A DNA stretch of 64,000 nucleotides, from contig NC_087068.1 of NCBI RefSeq assembly GCF_963678635.1, positions 52,348,013 to 52,412,012 on the forward strand, read 5' to 3'. This DNA comes from Symsagittifera roscoffensis. Its lineage: Eukaryota > Xenacoelomorpha > Acoela > Convolutidae. Shown in pieces: positions 23,310 through 34,600 of the stretch. Numbering within the stretch: the first letter of the stretch is position 1; each line of letters starts with the position of its first letter. The position numbers and the translations under genes are program-made. The notes under the pieces are model-generated. The model was not told the DNA's origin. It made no database searches and saw only the letters and a program-made list of their open reading frames with translations.

Positions 23310-23510
23310 GCTGTTCTTCTTTTTCCTTCTACTTCTTTTTTTTCTTTAATTCTTTTTTCCTTCTACTTCTTTTTTGTTCTTTTTTTATTCCTTTTTCTTT
23401 CTACTTTTTTTGATTTTTCTTCTTATAATTTTTGTTTTTCTTTTACATATTTTGTTCTTCTTTTTTCTCTATATTTCTTTTCTCATTTTTTCCTGCTCCG
23501 TTTAGAAACA
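23310..23510. repeat. Polypyrimidine low-complexity tract
   Basis: About 200 bp of almost pure C and T, with imperfect repeats of ttccttctacttctttttt. The 82-residue plus-strand frame at 23283-23531 is a Phe/Leu/Ser-rich translation of this tract and not a gene. Confidence 0.75.
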
Positions 23511-25555
23511 ATTTATTTTTACAACCCATAACTGGATGTGTTCAGATATGTCGAATATAACTGCAAAAAAATAGTAAACTTTGTTTTTCACTCATTGAGC
23601 CTACAAATTTAACTTTATTGGTTGTGTCATACTCTATGTCAAGTTCATACCTACCGGTATTTATAGTATAGATATAGTATTTTTTCTTAGTATAAACTTA
23701 TAGTAGCATCCGTGTCCTTATGTTCAGATTGTAGAAAGCTGATTTTTGCTGACCTTGTTGGTCTGATCTTACGCTGCGCCAGCTGCAGATTGGTGAAATA
23801 AGACATGAAAACGGTTTGTTCTTAATTGAGCTCTCAGCATTTCAGCTCTTAGCATTGGAGCTCTCAGACACATTTGGTATTGGTGTTATCTATTATCCCG
23901 TGAAAGACTGTCTGGAGATGGTATCTTCTATATCAGACAATGAGCCCGGGGGTACTCGCCCTTATACAATTTAGGTGCCAAATTTTGTGAAAAAGGTGTG
24001 AGATACCCTTCAATTTTTTTTCTAATTATAAGTGGAATTTTTAGATTGCGTTATTCTGAATCTGTTCTGGTCACTGCGCATGCTTTTTCATGAAAACCTT
24101 TTCATACTCTTGGCGAATCTAAATTAATTTTGATCCAGGAAAAAGATGATTGAAATTTCAAAAGATAATTGAAATTGAAAAGCTGTTTTTTTCAAAATTT
24201 TCAAAAAAATATTTGAAATTGAAAAGCTGTTTTTTTTTTCAAAATTTTCATTACAAAAAATTGAAATTGAAAAGCTTTTTTTTTCAAGCCAGTTTTTGTT
24301 AGAAAGGAAAAGTTCATCAAATTTTTCTCGCTTTTTTTTGAACCATTGAAAAAAAGTGACGGGATAATTTTCAGAGCTTGTCAAGGGTCAGGGAAGAGCG
24401 TGACTTTTACTGTTCCCTTAAGACAAAAAGCTTCTTAAATACTGAGTGTTTCATCCGAAAAGCCAAATTTGAAAGCATTTTTGACACTGCTTAAATTCCA
24501 TTTGAGTTGCGTAAACTCCTTTTGAGTTGAGCTCTCAAATGAAAGGCTGCAAATTGTAGAGGTGAGTTTGGAAGCCTAAAACATCTATTGATTAGTTGTG
24601 GATTGTATTTCTATATATATATTTTTATATGGTGTAGCTTTTACTCATGGGAGACTGGATTGGAAGAATTAGGCTTCTCTTGTTGCGGATTATGATTTCT
24701 CTTGAGTGGCAATTATTTATTAATGAGTTTTGGGTTCAAGCACGAGCCTCCTTTGACATTTCAATTTTAACCTCCGCTCCGAACCAATTGAATTTAGATT
24801 GTTATTCAGATTATTATGCGTACGGTCAATCTGAAGATGAAAACTTCAGCAGGAATTATTTCGCATGATTTCTTAAATTTTAGATTTTTTAATTAAAAAG
24901 TAAAGAGCACTGAAAAACGCTCTCGGGTTACAAACTAGTTTTACAAAATCACTTGAATTATTTGTTAGCTTGATTGATAATAAGTTCAAATTTTGCAGAT
25001 TTTCTGGCACGATTAGTCTCGAGGCAAAAAATAAGCCTGTAACATCTAGGGAACCAAGTTTGAATTCGGGCAAGATGTGATTTTTTTTTACTTTGAAACT
25101 ATTCAGTTTCAAAAAAATATTGGTCGATCGTTTGTGATTATATTTTGTCGGCTTAGTTGTCACGTCAAAAAACAAATTTTGTGCCTTAAGAAGTTTTTAT
25201 TGTAACTGAAAGCGTTCTGGATTCGTTTTTTTGTTTTTTGTTTTCTGGATTAAAAAATTTTCGTCCTCAATTGTTTCGGCTTTTATTTTATTGGCTCAAT
25301 GACCAGTTTTGCATTTTGTAGGATTTTTAATAATTTTTGTGTTTCTGGAAGGGAGAGCGCGTTTAAATTTTTGATTTTAGGAATTTGATAGCTCAAATTT
25401 TTTAATGGCAACATTTTTTTTCGGCTCAATGGGCGTTAACTCAAGCGTTGCCGGCGTATTTTCTGCTCAATAAATACTTCTCAGTACTTATTAAACACCC
25501 GCGGAAAATATTTAGTGAACAATTTTTTCTTTTATAGCCATTTTACAAGAGAGAA
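23511..25555. other. Non-coding; short internal repeats at 24150-24290
   Basis: Near 24150-24290 the phrase ttgaaattgaaaagctgtttt occurs three times at roughly 60 bp spacing, giving the Lys/Phe-rich minus frame at 24124-24384. No gene, RNA or complete mobile element is recognised in the rest. Confidence 0.5.
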
Positions 25556-25609
25556 TTAATTTTAAAACCTAATTTTTATGATCGCAGTTTTTTTTACAAG
25601 TATAAAAGC

Positions 25610-25973
25610 ATGCCTCCAGCTAGCGATAATGCAAAAAAAAATTTGTCGACTCCATTTAGGTCTACCAAATTGATTCTCCGAGCGTTCCCAGAACACTATA
25701 AAGACCCTATTTTGACTAATTTTCTGTGCCGCAGTTAAGTTTTTGGAAAAAAGGTCAGAAATTCTGTCTTTGACCAACTCTTGAAAAATTTTGACAAAAA
25801 ATCGCATTTTATGGTGCGCGATTGCCTTCATAATTAGTATATAATGGCGCCGAATTCGCGTTTAGAAAAATTTAGACGTTGGGCTGCCGAAATTGGATGT
25901 CATAAAAAAGTAGCGATGGGTGAGGGGGTCGAATCCCTGAAGAGGAAGAAGCGTCCCCCACTAAATCCGCCCC
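25610..25973. mobile_element. MITE-like fragment with a ccgcccctg terminus, copy A
   Basis: The interval ends in aaatccgcccctgg (25960-25973), the reverse complement of the caggggcggat terminus seen at 32174. It contains the internal phrase ggtctaccaaattgattctc (about 25659) that recurs in copies B and C. The far left end is not clear. CAGGGGCGGAT-type termini are common on non-autonomous hAT-like elements in animals; the superfamily call is inference. Confidence 0.5.
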
Positions 25974-26139
25974 TGGTTAATCATATTCAGCCCTAAATGT
26001 TTTCTAAAAGCGCTTTCGGCGCCAATATTTACTAACATCGAGGAAGAGCGAGCGCCAAAACAAAACGCATTTTTTTGTCAAAACTTTTTAAAAAGTGCTT
26101 TAAAATACCTTTTTGACCTCTTGTTTCTTTTTACATAAG

Positions 26140-26345
26140 CAAAGCTTGTGTCGTACAATGAACTCTCTTTTTTCCAACCTAAGTGGCAAAAATTGTTGCG
26201 GCGCAAATATTGTTACGAGAAAAAGGTGTTCTTTTTGAAAGTTTTCATTTTGATCAACAACCCGCTATTAAGTACAGCCAATTCCAATGATATTAACAGA
26301 GACTATGATATTACAAATAGCGCTTTAGCTTCAAGGTATCATGGA
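26140..26345. other. No feature recognised
   Basis: Short open plus-strand frame (26148-26357) without motifs; treated as chance. Confidence 0.4.
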
Positions 26346-26410
26346 TCTGTAGCGTAGAGGTAAGGAAGGAGAACAGCAACAAAATAAGAGGGTTCTAACC
26401 CTGGGCAGTG
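26346..26410 (+). other. Possible Pol III A/B-box pair (tRNA-like or SINE head)
   Basis: tgtagcgtagaggtaagg resembles an A box, and gggttctaaccctggg about 30 bases later resembles a B box with a T-arm-like stem. A full cloverleaf does not form by eye. A degraded tRNA pseudogene or SINE head is more likely than a working tRNA. Confidence 0.25.
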
Positions 26411-26679
26411 TTGGATAATTTTGGACCTTTTTCGTATACTAGTTCAAATGTGTCAGCTCTTTAAATTGAGGCATGTTAGTTGCTAATTTTTTTTAAATTG
26501 ACTGGTAGTGTTAATGCGTCATAATTGGCTTGCGTCACTTAGCAATTATGTAGACTCATAATTGGGGTGCGTCACTTAAGAAGTTTTGAAGACTCAAAAT
26601 TATACTCATTCAGTTTTCCCCACTAGAGCATATTTTTGCTTGTGTAAAATTTGCCTGAGGAGCAGAAAATTCAGCCAAA

Positions 26680-26780
26680 GTAGGCTCTTTTTAGTGATTT
26701 GAGAGAGCTCTGAAAATCAAATAGGCCGACCTAAAAAAATCCTCCCTCGAGAAAAACCTAGATCCGCTTCTGAGGCAGTC
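26680..26780. mobile_element. MITE-like fragment, inverted copy D
   Basis: Contains agctctgaaaatcaaatagg, gtcggccta-type sequence and cctccctcgagaaaaacctag followed by atccgcttctg. This is the reverse complement of the terminus and first ~100 bp of copy C at 32174. Confidence 0.4.
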
Positions 26781-27490
26781 GGAAATCTGAAGGCTGCATC
26801 CTAATACGAGATTTGCAGCTGGGTCATGCTCAAAATATGTTGTGTTGCGAATGAAATCTACAAGAAAACAGAAAAGCAAACTAACAATAGAACAGAAAAA
26901 AACGGGGATAAATTATGTCGCGTTAGGTGGTTGGAGTAGAAAATATGGCGACTTAACAATGTGTCTCTAATCGGTTTAGAAATCAGATTTATGCGTCAAT
27001 CAGATAAAGCACCTGTAAGTGAGCTTAAATTTCAGTAATCGCCTGCAAAATTGAACTGCGTATTATTCCCTGAGTTTAATTTGAAGCAACTTGAACCGAT
27101 TATTTGTACAGAAATAGATGCAACTATTCATTAGTAGCAGAACGAAAAAAAATTTTAGTCTGTCTTCTCAATTAGAATTGTCTGTCTTCTCAATTGACTG
27201 ATTCGTGATTGTTGACGAATCAGCCAGAAGAAGAAGCCACTTCAAACTCAATTTGCGATGCTTCTCTGCGGGATATTCCTAGAAAACAACGGACTAAATT
27301 TCTGTTCAGACCAAAATCCATTTTTTGTTTAACAATATTTGACGTAGGATTTTGTTTAACAATATTTGACGTATTTGACTTTAGTTCTAAATTAAAAATA
27401 TACTTCACTTGTAGTTATTTGAAAAACATGTCGATTTTTTTCAACCAAAAACCTTACTCGTCTTTTTAACTTGCTCAGTTTCATTTTCTT
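26781..27490. other. No supported gene; short tandem duplications
   Basis: Two small direct duplications are visible: tagaattgtctgtcttctca-type sequence near 27160-27195, and ttgtttaacaatatttgacg near 27326 and 27352. The plus frame at 27209-27469 spans the latter and looks like chance. Confidence 0.45.
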
Positions 27491-27494
27491 AGTC

Positions 27495-27680
27495 AACCAG
27501 CCCGGAGGCCTAAGCCGAAGGTTAAGTGTTTAGGTTGACGAAGAGCGCAAATAACCAGTGCCCATCGTAGGATATGGCTAACTTACAAGAACTCACCTTA
27601 CAAACTGCAGCGGACGTGCGATTTGAACCAGCAATCATATGATTGCTGAGCACCATCGCTACGGGAGCGCCACAATTACA
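27495..27680 (-). mobile_element. tRNA-derived SINE-like element
   Basis: On the minus strand, tggcgctcccgtagcgatgg (from about 27672) resembles an A box region. ctggttcaaatcgcac follows about 35 bases later with a B box. The downstream body gctgcagtttgtaaggtgag is shared with 23055-23135 in the opposite orientation. Two copies of a body attached to a Pol III-like head is what a SINE looks like. The ends and any target duplication were not found. Confidence 0.45.
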
Positions 27681-27754
27681 TTGATTTCTCGTAATAGTTG
27701 ACACAAAGCATTCTATTATCTAGCTTGAAATTTTCAAAAATTTTTCCCTTTTTT

Positions 27755-28117
27755 CATCATAAATGCAAACTTATTTGTACTAATCTTGAGGGGGGGGGGG
27801 GTTTATTAGGTCGACCAAATTGATTTTTCGAGCTCTCCCAAATTACTCTAAATACCCTATTTCGACCAAATTTTCGGCGCAGCAGACAATTTTTGCCTTT
27901 GTAGGCAATTTTTGGAATATCTTGACTGATAAATCGCGTTTTCTCGGCGCGCTCCTCAATCAAAATTAGTATATTTTGGCGCCAAAGGCGTCTTCAGAAA
28001 AATTTAGGTTCGGTCAGTCCAGAATGGAGGTGTTAAAATAGCACCAAAGGATGGACCCTTTGGGTCGTCAGGGGCGAATGCCTGAGGGAAAAGGGCGCCC
28101 CCCCCCCCTAATACCGC
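27755..28117. mobile_element. MITE-like fragment, copy B, with G and C homopolymers
   Basis: A run of about 12 G at 27789-27801 precedes ggtcgaccaaattgattttt and ccctatttcgaccaaatttt, matching copies A and C. A run of about 10 C precedes taataccgctactg at about 28104-28117, a diverged form of the aaatccgcccctg terminus. The long homopolymers occupy the same places as shorter G/C runs in the other copies. Confidence 0.5.
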
Positions 28118-28805
28118 TACTGTTATCACCATTTTTATTTTCTATGCAAAATTTTTAGATTAACAAGTCTGATATGTATATTTGGGCATATTTACGGTAT
28201 ATTGATTGTTACGCATTTGATTTGGTAAAACAGACAACAAAATAACTTTTTTCTGTCTTGGAATTGCTTTGATTATATCTTCAAAACTGATTATCAAACA
28301 CTAAAATTAATTGGGCATGATGATTGAAAGCAAAAAAACTTGTGAATTCAGAAGTTAATGGTGCGTCATTAACTACATTTTTGTGGCAAAAAAACTACAT
28401 GTTTACCCTTGTTGTATTTCTCATTTTATTTTTTTTTCAGCATAAATGTTTATTTTTCTATTTCCATTTCTCAGACTAATTAAATCTTTCGGCGGCGGAA
28501 AAGTGCCTATGAATCCTACACATTTATGCAGTTGAAAGAGGTTGAAACCCTTCCCCCCTGCGCAAATATGGACTGCATTAGCATTCCTATCTATGCAAAG
28601 TACAAGTGTCATCTGTTCAAAGTGGAAAAACGGTGTTTCTTAGATTAAATTAAGGTAGTAGGGATCAAATATCCATTTGCGGTGACATCGGCATTCCTCT
28701 GTCAACGTCATTTTCAGCGGAAGAAAGTTTCAATTTTTGACGAGTATCGAGATTCCCAGAATGCGACTGTAAAAACCCACTGAAACTGATAACTCAACAA
28801 AGCTT
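28118..28805. other. No feature recognised
   Basis: AT-rich; the 63-residue minus frame at 28421-28612 shows no motif. Confidence 0.45.
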
Positions 28806-29962
28806 CCCGGGTTGACCTCCATACAACAAAGATCATTCTCTTACAATTCCATACATCAAGTGTATGGAGAAAATGCTTGTCATACAGTTTTCATACATTT
28901 TCGAAAAACAATAGAAAATAAAAATTGAACATTTTCTGCGGCTTTTTGATAACAGTTGAACAGGCTGGTAACGGAAACAAACTGACTTAAATTTTTTTTC
29001 AAAAGAAATGCTTGCCATACAGTTTCCATGTATGAAAATTGTATGACAAGCATTTTCCCCAGAAGGGATAATTTTTTCGAAATTTTTTGCAAACCAGGTT
29101 TTGGAAACTTCAAATGAATTGGTAGCATTTTTTCAAAGGATGAGAAGAAAATGCGCAAATAAATCCGTTCAAATCCAAGTAAAAGAGAAGCAATTAAGAT
29201 TGAAAAAATAGACATTCATTTAATTTTTTTTCTCTCGAAAATGGTTTGCTTATCCAAATTCGTAAATGCAAAATTTGACTTTTTGGGCATTTTAAAGCTC
29301 CTGGAGGTTTGCTGTCTTGTCGCTCGTGTTTGCGAAGCTGCAGCTTCGCCTCTTTTTTATAATATTTATAAAGTTCTTTTTCAGAAGAAATGAATTTGTG
29401 GATGTTAAAGCTTGTGGATTCACGATGTGATTACCGAACTGCAGAAGGTTTGCCGGAGATATTTCACGCAGATATAAAGGTTTTTTTTTTTAAAAAAAGG
29501 TTTTTTAATAGTTTTTTTGAGGTAACCATCTCTTCAGTATTGCCCCCTTAGGATCAAATTAGGACCGTGCTGCTATCTAAACAGTTGAGAAGATTTCTTG
29601 CAGAAAATTAAGAAACTGAGGTTGCAACTTCTAAAAAAAAACTTTTTTTCTCAGGTTTTTTTTTCTGTTCAGAGATTGCACGGCTTATTAGATGGGCTTT
29701 AATGTAATTCGTGCCGCATTTGAAAAAAAATTTGCGAAAACTGTTTGTCATACAGTTCTCATTAATGACAAATTTTTCGTCATACAATTTCCCATTTTTG
29801 GCAAAAATGTTAGTCATACAAATTCCATTAAATGTTTATTATAGAGAGTTTATTATAGAGATTTCATACAATTTTTTGTACATATGGAATTGTATGGAAA
29901 TGTATGACAAGAAATTTCCTATTTATGAGAATTGTATGATAAGCATTTTTGGTCAACCTGGA
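28806..29962. mobile_element. Palindrome-rich MITE-like element, long form
   Basis: The left end cccgggttgacctccat (28806) and right end catttttggtcaacctgg (29945-29962) match the two ends of the short element at 61729-62020 in opposite orientation. Inside, gtcatacaatttccatac and its complement recur near 28880, 29020, 29745, 29765, 29815 and 29905, so much of the element is self-complementary. A TA target duplication is not preserved here. Two adjacent short elements are an alternative reading. Confidence 0.5.
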
Positions 29963-31105
29963 TTGTCAGTAAAACCTTTTAACTTTAGGCTGTCTTAATC
30001 TATCTCAAAAGTAGCCATAATTTAGTGCCCTCTTAAAATTGCATTAAAAGTTTTGCCAAAAATATGGATTAGTTGGAGACTCAAATTATGGCGCAAGTTC
30101 AAAAAATTATCACACTTTTATATTTTCTTAAATTTTTGTCTCAAAAGTAATTTTTATTGAACTACTAATGAAAAAATTTGCCAACAATTTTTTAAAAACA
30201 GTTGCAAACCTAAAGTTTTTGAGTGATAATTTAACCAGAGCTGGGAACTCTCTTTACTTCGCACACTATTATTGGTTAGTTTTGTCTAATCACTGGCTGC
30301 TTGGTTGAAAAAATTTGGACGCTTTTTAGGGATAACTTGACAAAAAAATGAACATCGCAACCTCAGTTGGAGCAAAGAGTAAAATATGTTTTGATTTTTT
30401 GGATCAATTTATTTTGAAAAGTAAAACATTTATTCAGCAAACAAATTGTACAATACACTGGCATGCAAATTCACGACAACTTTGAAAACTACAATTCGTA
30501 TACATACATTTTGATATCTAGGAGTTTTTAAGAAATTTATTAACGTAAAACGCAACAATATAAACAATAATTTAGTTTGAAAATTCATCTTCTGTAGATC
30601 TAGATATTTACATTTAATCGATTGAAAATAATCTATGGGCAGAATATTTTTAACCCGACAAAACCAAGTCAGATTATTGTGACTTTTTTGTCGGTGAGAA
30701 AAGATGGCAATACTCGATCGTGTCTAAATTTTGGATCTCTTTAGTAGCTCCCAAATCACGTGATACTTTGACTTAACGGTTAAACATACATCAATTTTGC
30801 ACCTAGAAAAATTAAGTCATCCTTTTGGAAAAAATAGTGAATTGGTTAGAGAAATCGAAAAATGATTCCTTAATTGCAATCAGTCTTGGCGAAATGATGA
30901 AACGCACATTCGATCTATAAGTTCGGAACTTGTTATATACCCCCTACCCTATAGCCTTTTAGTATAAAACTTTTCTCCTTATCAAGGACTAGTATAACAG
31001 TTAACCATATAATAATTTCGAACGTTGCAGCAAATCCTCCTTTTGCAATAAGGTGGGGGGGGGGGGGTGTTGGTTGACAAAATCAGTTGGTTTTTTTCCC
31101 GAGTC
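29963..31105. other. 3' flank of the GPCR gene; possible 3' UTR
   Basis: Downstream of the receptor stop on the minus strand. Candidate AATAAA polyadenylation signals read on the minus strand lie at 30541-30536, 30434-30429 and 30413-30408, giving a 3' UTR of about 560-700 nt. A run of about 13 G lies at 31054-31067. No other gene is recognised. Confidence 0.45.
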
Positions 31106-31668
31106 TCAGCATAGAGTATCGTTGGCAGTGTTGATTGTTTTTGCGATTCGACTGCCGCGGCCGTTCAGCTCTCCGTTTTGACCGGTTTTCTGGGAAACCA
31201 GACTTCCCCCTTGGCCCCTTTGGGGCTGGCATTTCAGAATGGAGACAATCTCATCTCTGAAAGTTTTGTTCACGAAGGTGTATATAATCGGGTTGACTGC
31301 ATTGTTGATATAGTATGAGCTTCCAAATAAGTTCATAACGTGTTTTTCCACCAGAATCGGAATGGTTGCAGGGAAATTGTACATTAGTAGATACATAGTC
31401 CAATAAGGGGTCCATGCCAGGATGAAAACTGTAGTGACTAGAAATAACATCATCCCGGTTCGGGCAGTCACGTGATCACGAACTGCTTGAACTGTTGCTC
31501 CGAGCGCGTTCGTGTTTTGAATGGCTGATCGGTTTCGCAAGTTGCGTCGTTTTATCGCCTGTCGGAAAACGGAGACAAAAACGCTGGTGTAGAGAAAAAT
31601 GATGACCACAGCGCAGCATACGTAGAGCGATAGAGTCATATAAAGTAGACCTTCAGTGAGAAATCGCT
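31106..31668 (-). CDS. GPCR coding exon 3 (TM5-TM7 and tail)
   Basis: The acceptor ttgtaatttcag ends at 31669. The first two bases complete a Gln codon, then RFLTEGLLYMTLSLYVCCAV leads into TM5. The third intracellular loop is basic (KRRNLRNR). TM6 contains FILAWTPYW, and TM7 contains NNAVNPIIYTFVNKTFRDE. The tail of about 45 residues is polar and ends NTANDTLC, stop TGA at 31108-31106. The sequence alone has no start: it needs exon 2 to make a receptor. Confidence 0.9.
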
Positions 31669-34600
31669 CTGAAATTACAAACCAAATTTACCAAATTACA
31701 AACTATATTTTTAAACACCAAAAGTAACTAATTTGACACCAGTTTTTTTTTAAATCGAAATTTTCAAATTATAACTCGTTTTTTTTATAACCAAAGCTAC
31801 AAGACTATTTTCGGAGGCCTTCCCGCAATGTTAAGTACAACTGTATACTTCTGACTTAGTATTCGGATCGATTAGCTTGCCTCGATTCAATTTGGAATTG
31901 AACCTGAGCCGAGGTAGTTCGTGGTCGGCCCTAAGCGTTAACAGAAAATTGGAAACTTCGCTCCCATTAACTTTCGTTGAGGCAACTTTAATTCCAATTA
32001 ACACAGAAAAAAAAAATCAAAAGTAATATCTAATTACTTCGGAGACTAGGATAGTGATATCTTTGGATGTGGTCAAATTCAATTTTGTTAAAAATAGCTA
32101 ACAAAAAGTTTATCTGAAAAAATTACACCGAGCGCCGGAAATAGAACCAAAAAATAAAAAAAACTGCTCCTATCAGGCAGGGGCGGATCTAGGATTTTCT
32201 CGAGGGGGCGGGTTTTCAAAAAATATAAAGATTTTGTCATTTTATTTTTAGATCGACCAATTTAGTTTTACGAGCTGTGCCAAAGCATTAAAAAGACCCT
32301 GTTTCTGCCAAATTTTAGAAAAAAATAACGAAACTGTTTTTTTTTTCAGATTTGTTTTAAAAATCATGCCCCACGCGCCTTGTAAAGTTCGAAGAGGCGT
32401 ATTTAGCATTTAGCAAAAAATAATGGTCAAATCTATGCTTAATTTAAATCGGAATGATAATAAGTAAGTGTTCCCTAATATGCACTAAAAAGTCTTTTGG
32501 TTTTTAATCTTTTTTTGACATTTTGAAGCCGCATAAGCTCCCTATACGTTTTGTTAAAGCTTCCTTGGAAGAGAGTGTTTTCTTTTCTTTTCAGTCTAGG
32601 AGCTTTGTTATGGCAATTAGCGTACCAGTCACTTAGTTTCCCTAATTTTGACCCTTTTAAGTTTCCTTGCAATCAATCAACCTAAACGGCAACTCAAATA
32701 TGTACTTTACATTGTAATTTGCGGACGAAACTAAACAAAAAACTGATTGAATTGCTGATTTTAGGTCAAGAACAAAAATTTAGTGCAAATTTATTGATTA
32801 TTTTTCACGAAATTTCCGATATTATTTAAAGAGGATTTTGTTTGAGGGGGGAATCATAACCCAATGGCTAACCAGCAGCACAGTTGATTTGCCCATTAAC
32901 AGTAAAAAGGAACAACAATCCATTTTTTGCTAACTAACCATAATTTTTTCAAGCGTCTTTGACATCATTTAATATTTTTAATACTAATTTCAAATGGGAA
33001 GCGCGGGTCATTAAACGCAATTTTTTTGAGTCAAATTTTTGCAAAATTGCTCGTCAGCATTTGGCTTGTTTTCGAAAAAAATGCGCAGCAAACAAAATTT
33101 TAGCAAAAAAAGGGTTTTAACTGTAGTGAGAAGTCTGAAAATCATTTGTGTCAATTTAAACGAAAAAATTCAAAAATTTACAAACATATTGCTACTGTCA
33201 AAGTTTCAAAAAATTTTGCTAAAAGTTTGCCGCCATTAGACATAAATTCCGACATGAATTCTCGGGATCAAAGAAATGACTAACTTAAATCTATAAGAGA
33301 ATTCATAATTAGATAAATGAACTTTCTTTCAGAAAAACAAAACAAAACTTTTAGCTACAATTGTTCCAACTTTCGCAGAAAGAGAGAATATATGTGCTCG
33401 GGCGTTTTTTTCCAGACAAAAAAAAAGATTTTTCAACTAGCATGTTTTGATAGATTTTTAAATTATTGAAAAGGTATTTTTGTCTTGAGCTGAAAATGAC
33501 AAAAAAAGTTTCTCCTTCGATCGTTTTTTGCTCCAAGTTTTATGGAGTTTAAAGATCACTATTTTGACAAATTGGGACAAGTAACACGCGATACATTTCG
33601 TGGTACTAACGCGTAAGCGCAGGCTTAATCCGTCTTAGAAATCTATCCTGATCAAATTGAAGCATGCTGTTTGGTTCAATTTTTATTTTGCTACATGTTC
33701 AAAATATCACTTTGTACTCTACATAAAATGTGGGGATTTTAAAATTTTTTTTTCAAAGTTTCGAGTTTTTCTAAAGCAAACACTCCTTATACCTCAAAGC
33801 GCAGTCGAAACATTGGGAGCGTTGCTCTGATACGAGTAGTTTTTTTTGAAAAGGACAAACCTTACGATGTTTTATTGATATATGAGAGAACGGCTCAAGG
33901 GGTGCGAGCTAACATTTAACTTCATTCAAACATAACTTTTTTGTCTCAGAAGTGAACGGAATATTTCGAATTTTTAGCTAGAAATTTTGAGCCAAATGTT
34001 TTGGACCATCTGAAAAAAAAGATGTTCTGGGCTCATATTCAGAAAGATATTTTACCGGTGATCGTTTGTTTTTTGAAAAGTTAGCGTGGTTTAAAAATTT
34101 CTCAATTTGGCTAATTGGGTCAATTGGTGCGCAAGGTATTCAATTTTATAAAGCTTAAGGGGCAAGTTAAATCGATCCAAATGCTCGCGGTGTGTTTTCC
34201 GTTAGACCCATTTCGATTTTTTAACTAGTCATTTTGGAATCGATATTTTACTTGTGTTAGTTTTTTGAAAAGTTATTGTTCCGACTTTCGATACGAAAGT
34301 AACGGAATATTTGTGCTCGGGTTTTTTTTCTTCAGACAAATTTCGACTTTTTAACTAGCCATTTTTGACGGAACTTTTTTATATCATTCAAAAGGTATTG
34401 TTGTCCTGAGCTTAAATTTGAAAAGATATTTCACCTGTGATCATTTTTCGTAAAGTTATGGGGGTTTAAAGATAGCCAATATGGCCAATTTGGGACAATT
34501 AACGCGCGATATAATCCGTCTTAGAAATCGTTCCAAATTGGTTGGAAGAAGCTTTTTTGCCATAATTGATTTGTTACAAGGAGCGAAATCTATCCTTTTG

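Noticed and set aside
23283-23531. 82-residue Phe/Leu-rich frame resembling a membrane protein
   Set aside because: It is a translated polypyrimidine tract. Hydrophobicity comes from TTT/CTT codons.
26346-26410. Functional tRNA gene
   Set aside because: A/B-box-like words are present, but no acceptor stem or anticodon arm pairs properly by eye. It is listed only as a low-confidence Pol III-like site.
28806-29962. Intact transposon with a transposase gene
   Set aside because: The ends match the MITE family, but the interior shows only palindromic words and short Lys/Phe-rich frames with no transposase motif.
31106-31639. Stand-alone 177-residue receptor gene starting at the Met at 31639
   Set aside because: It would lack TM1-TM4. 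The upstream acceptor in matching phase shows it is the last exon of the larger gene.
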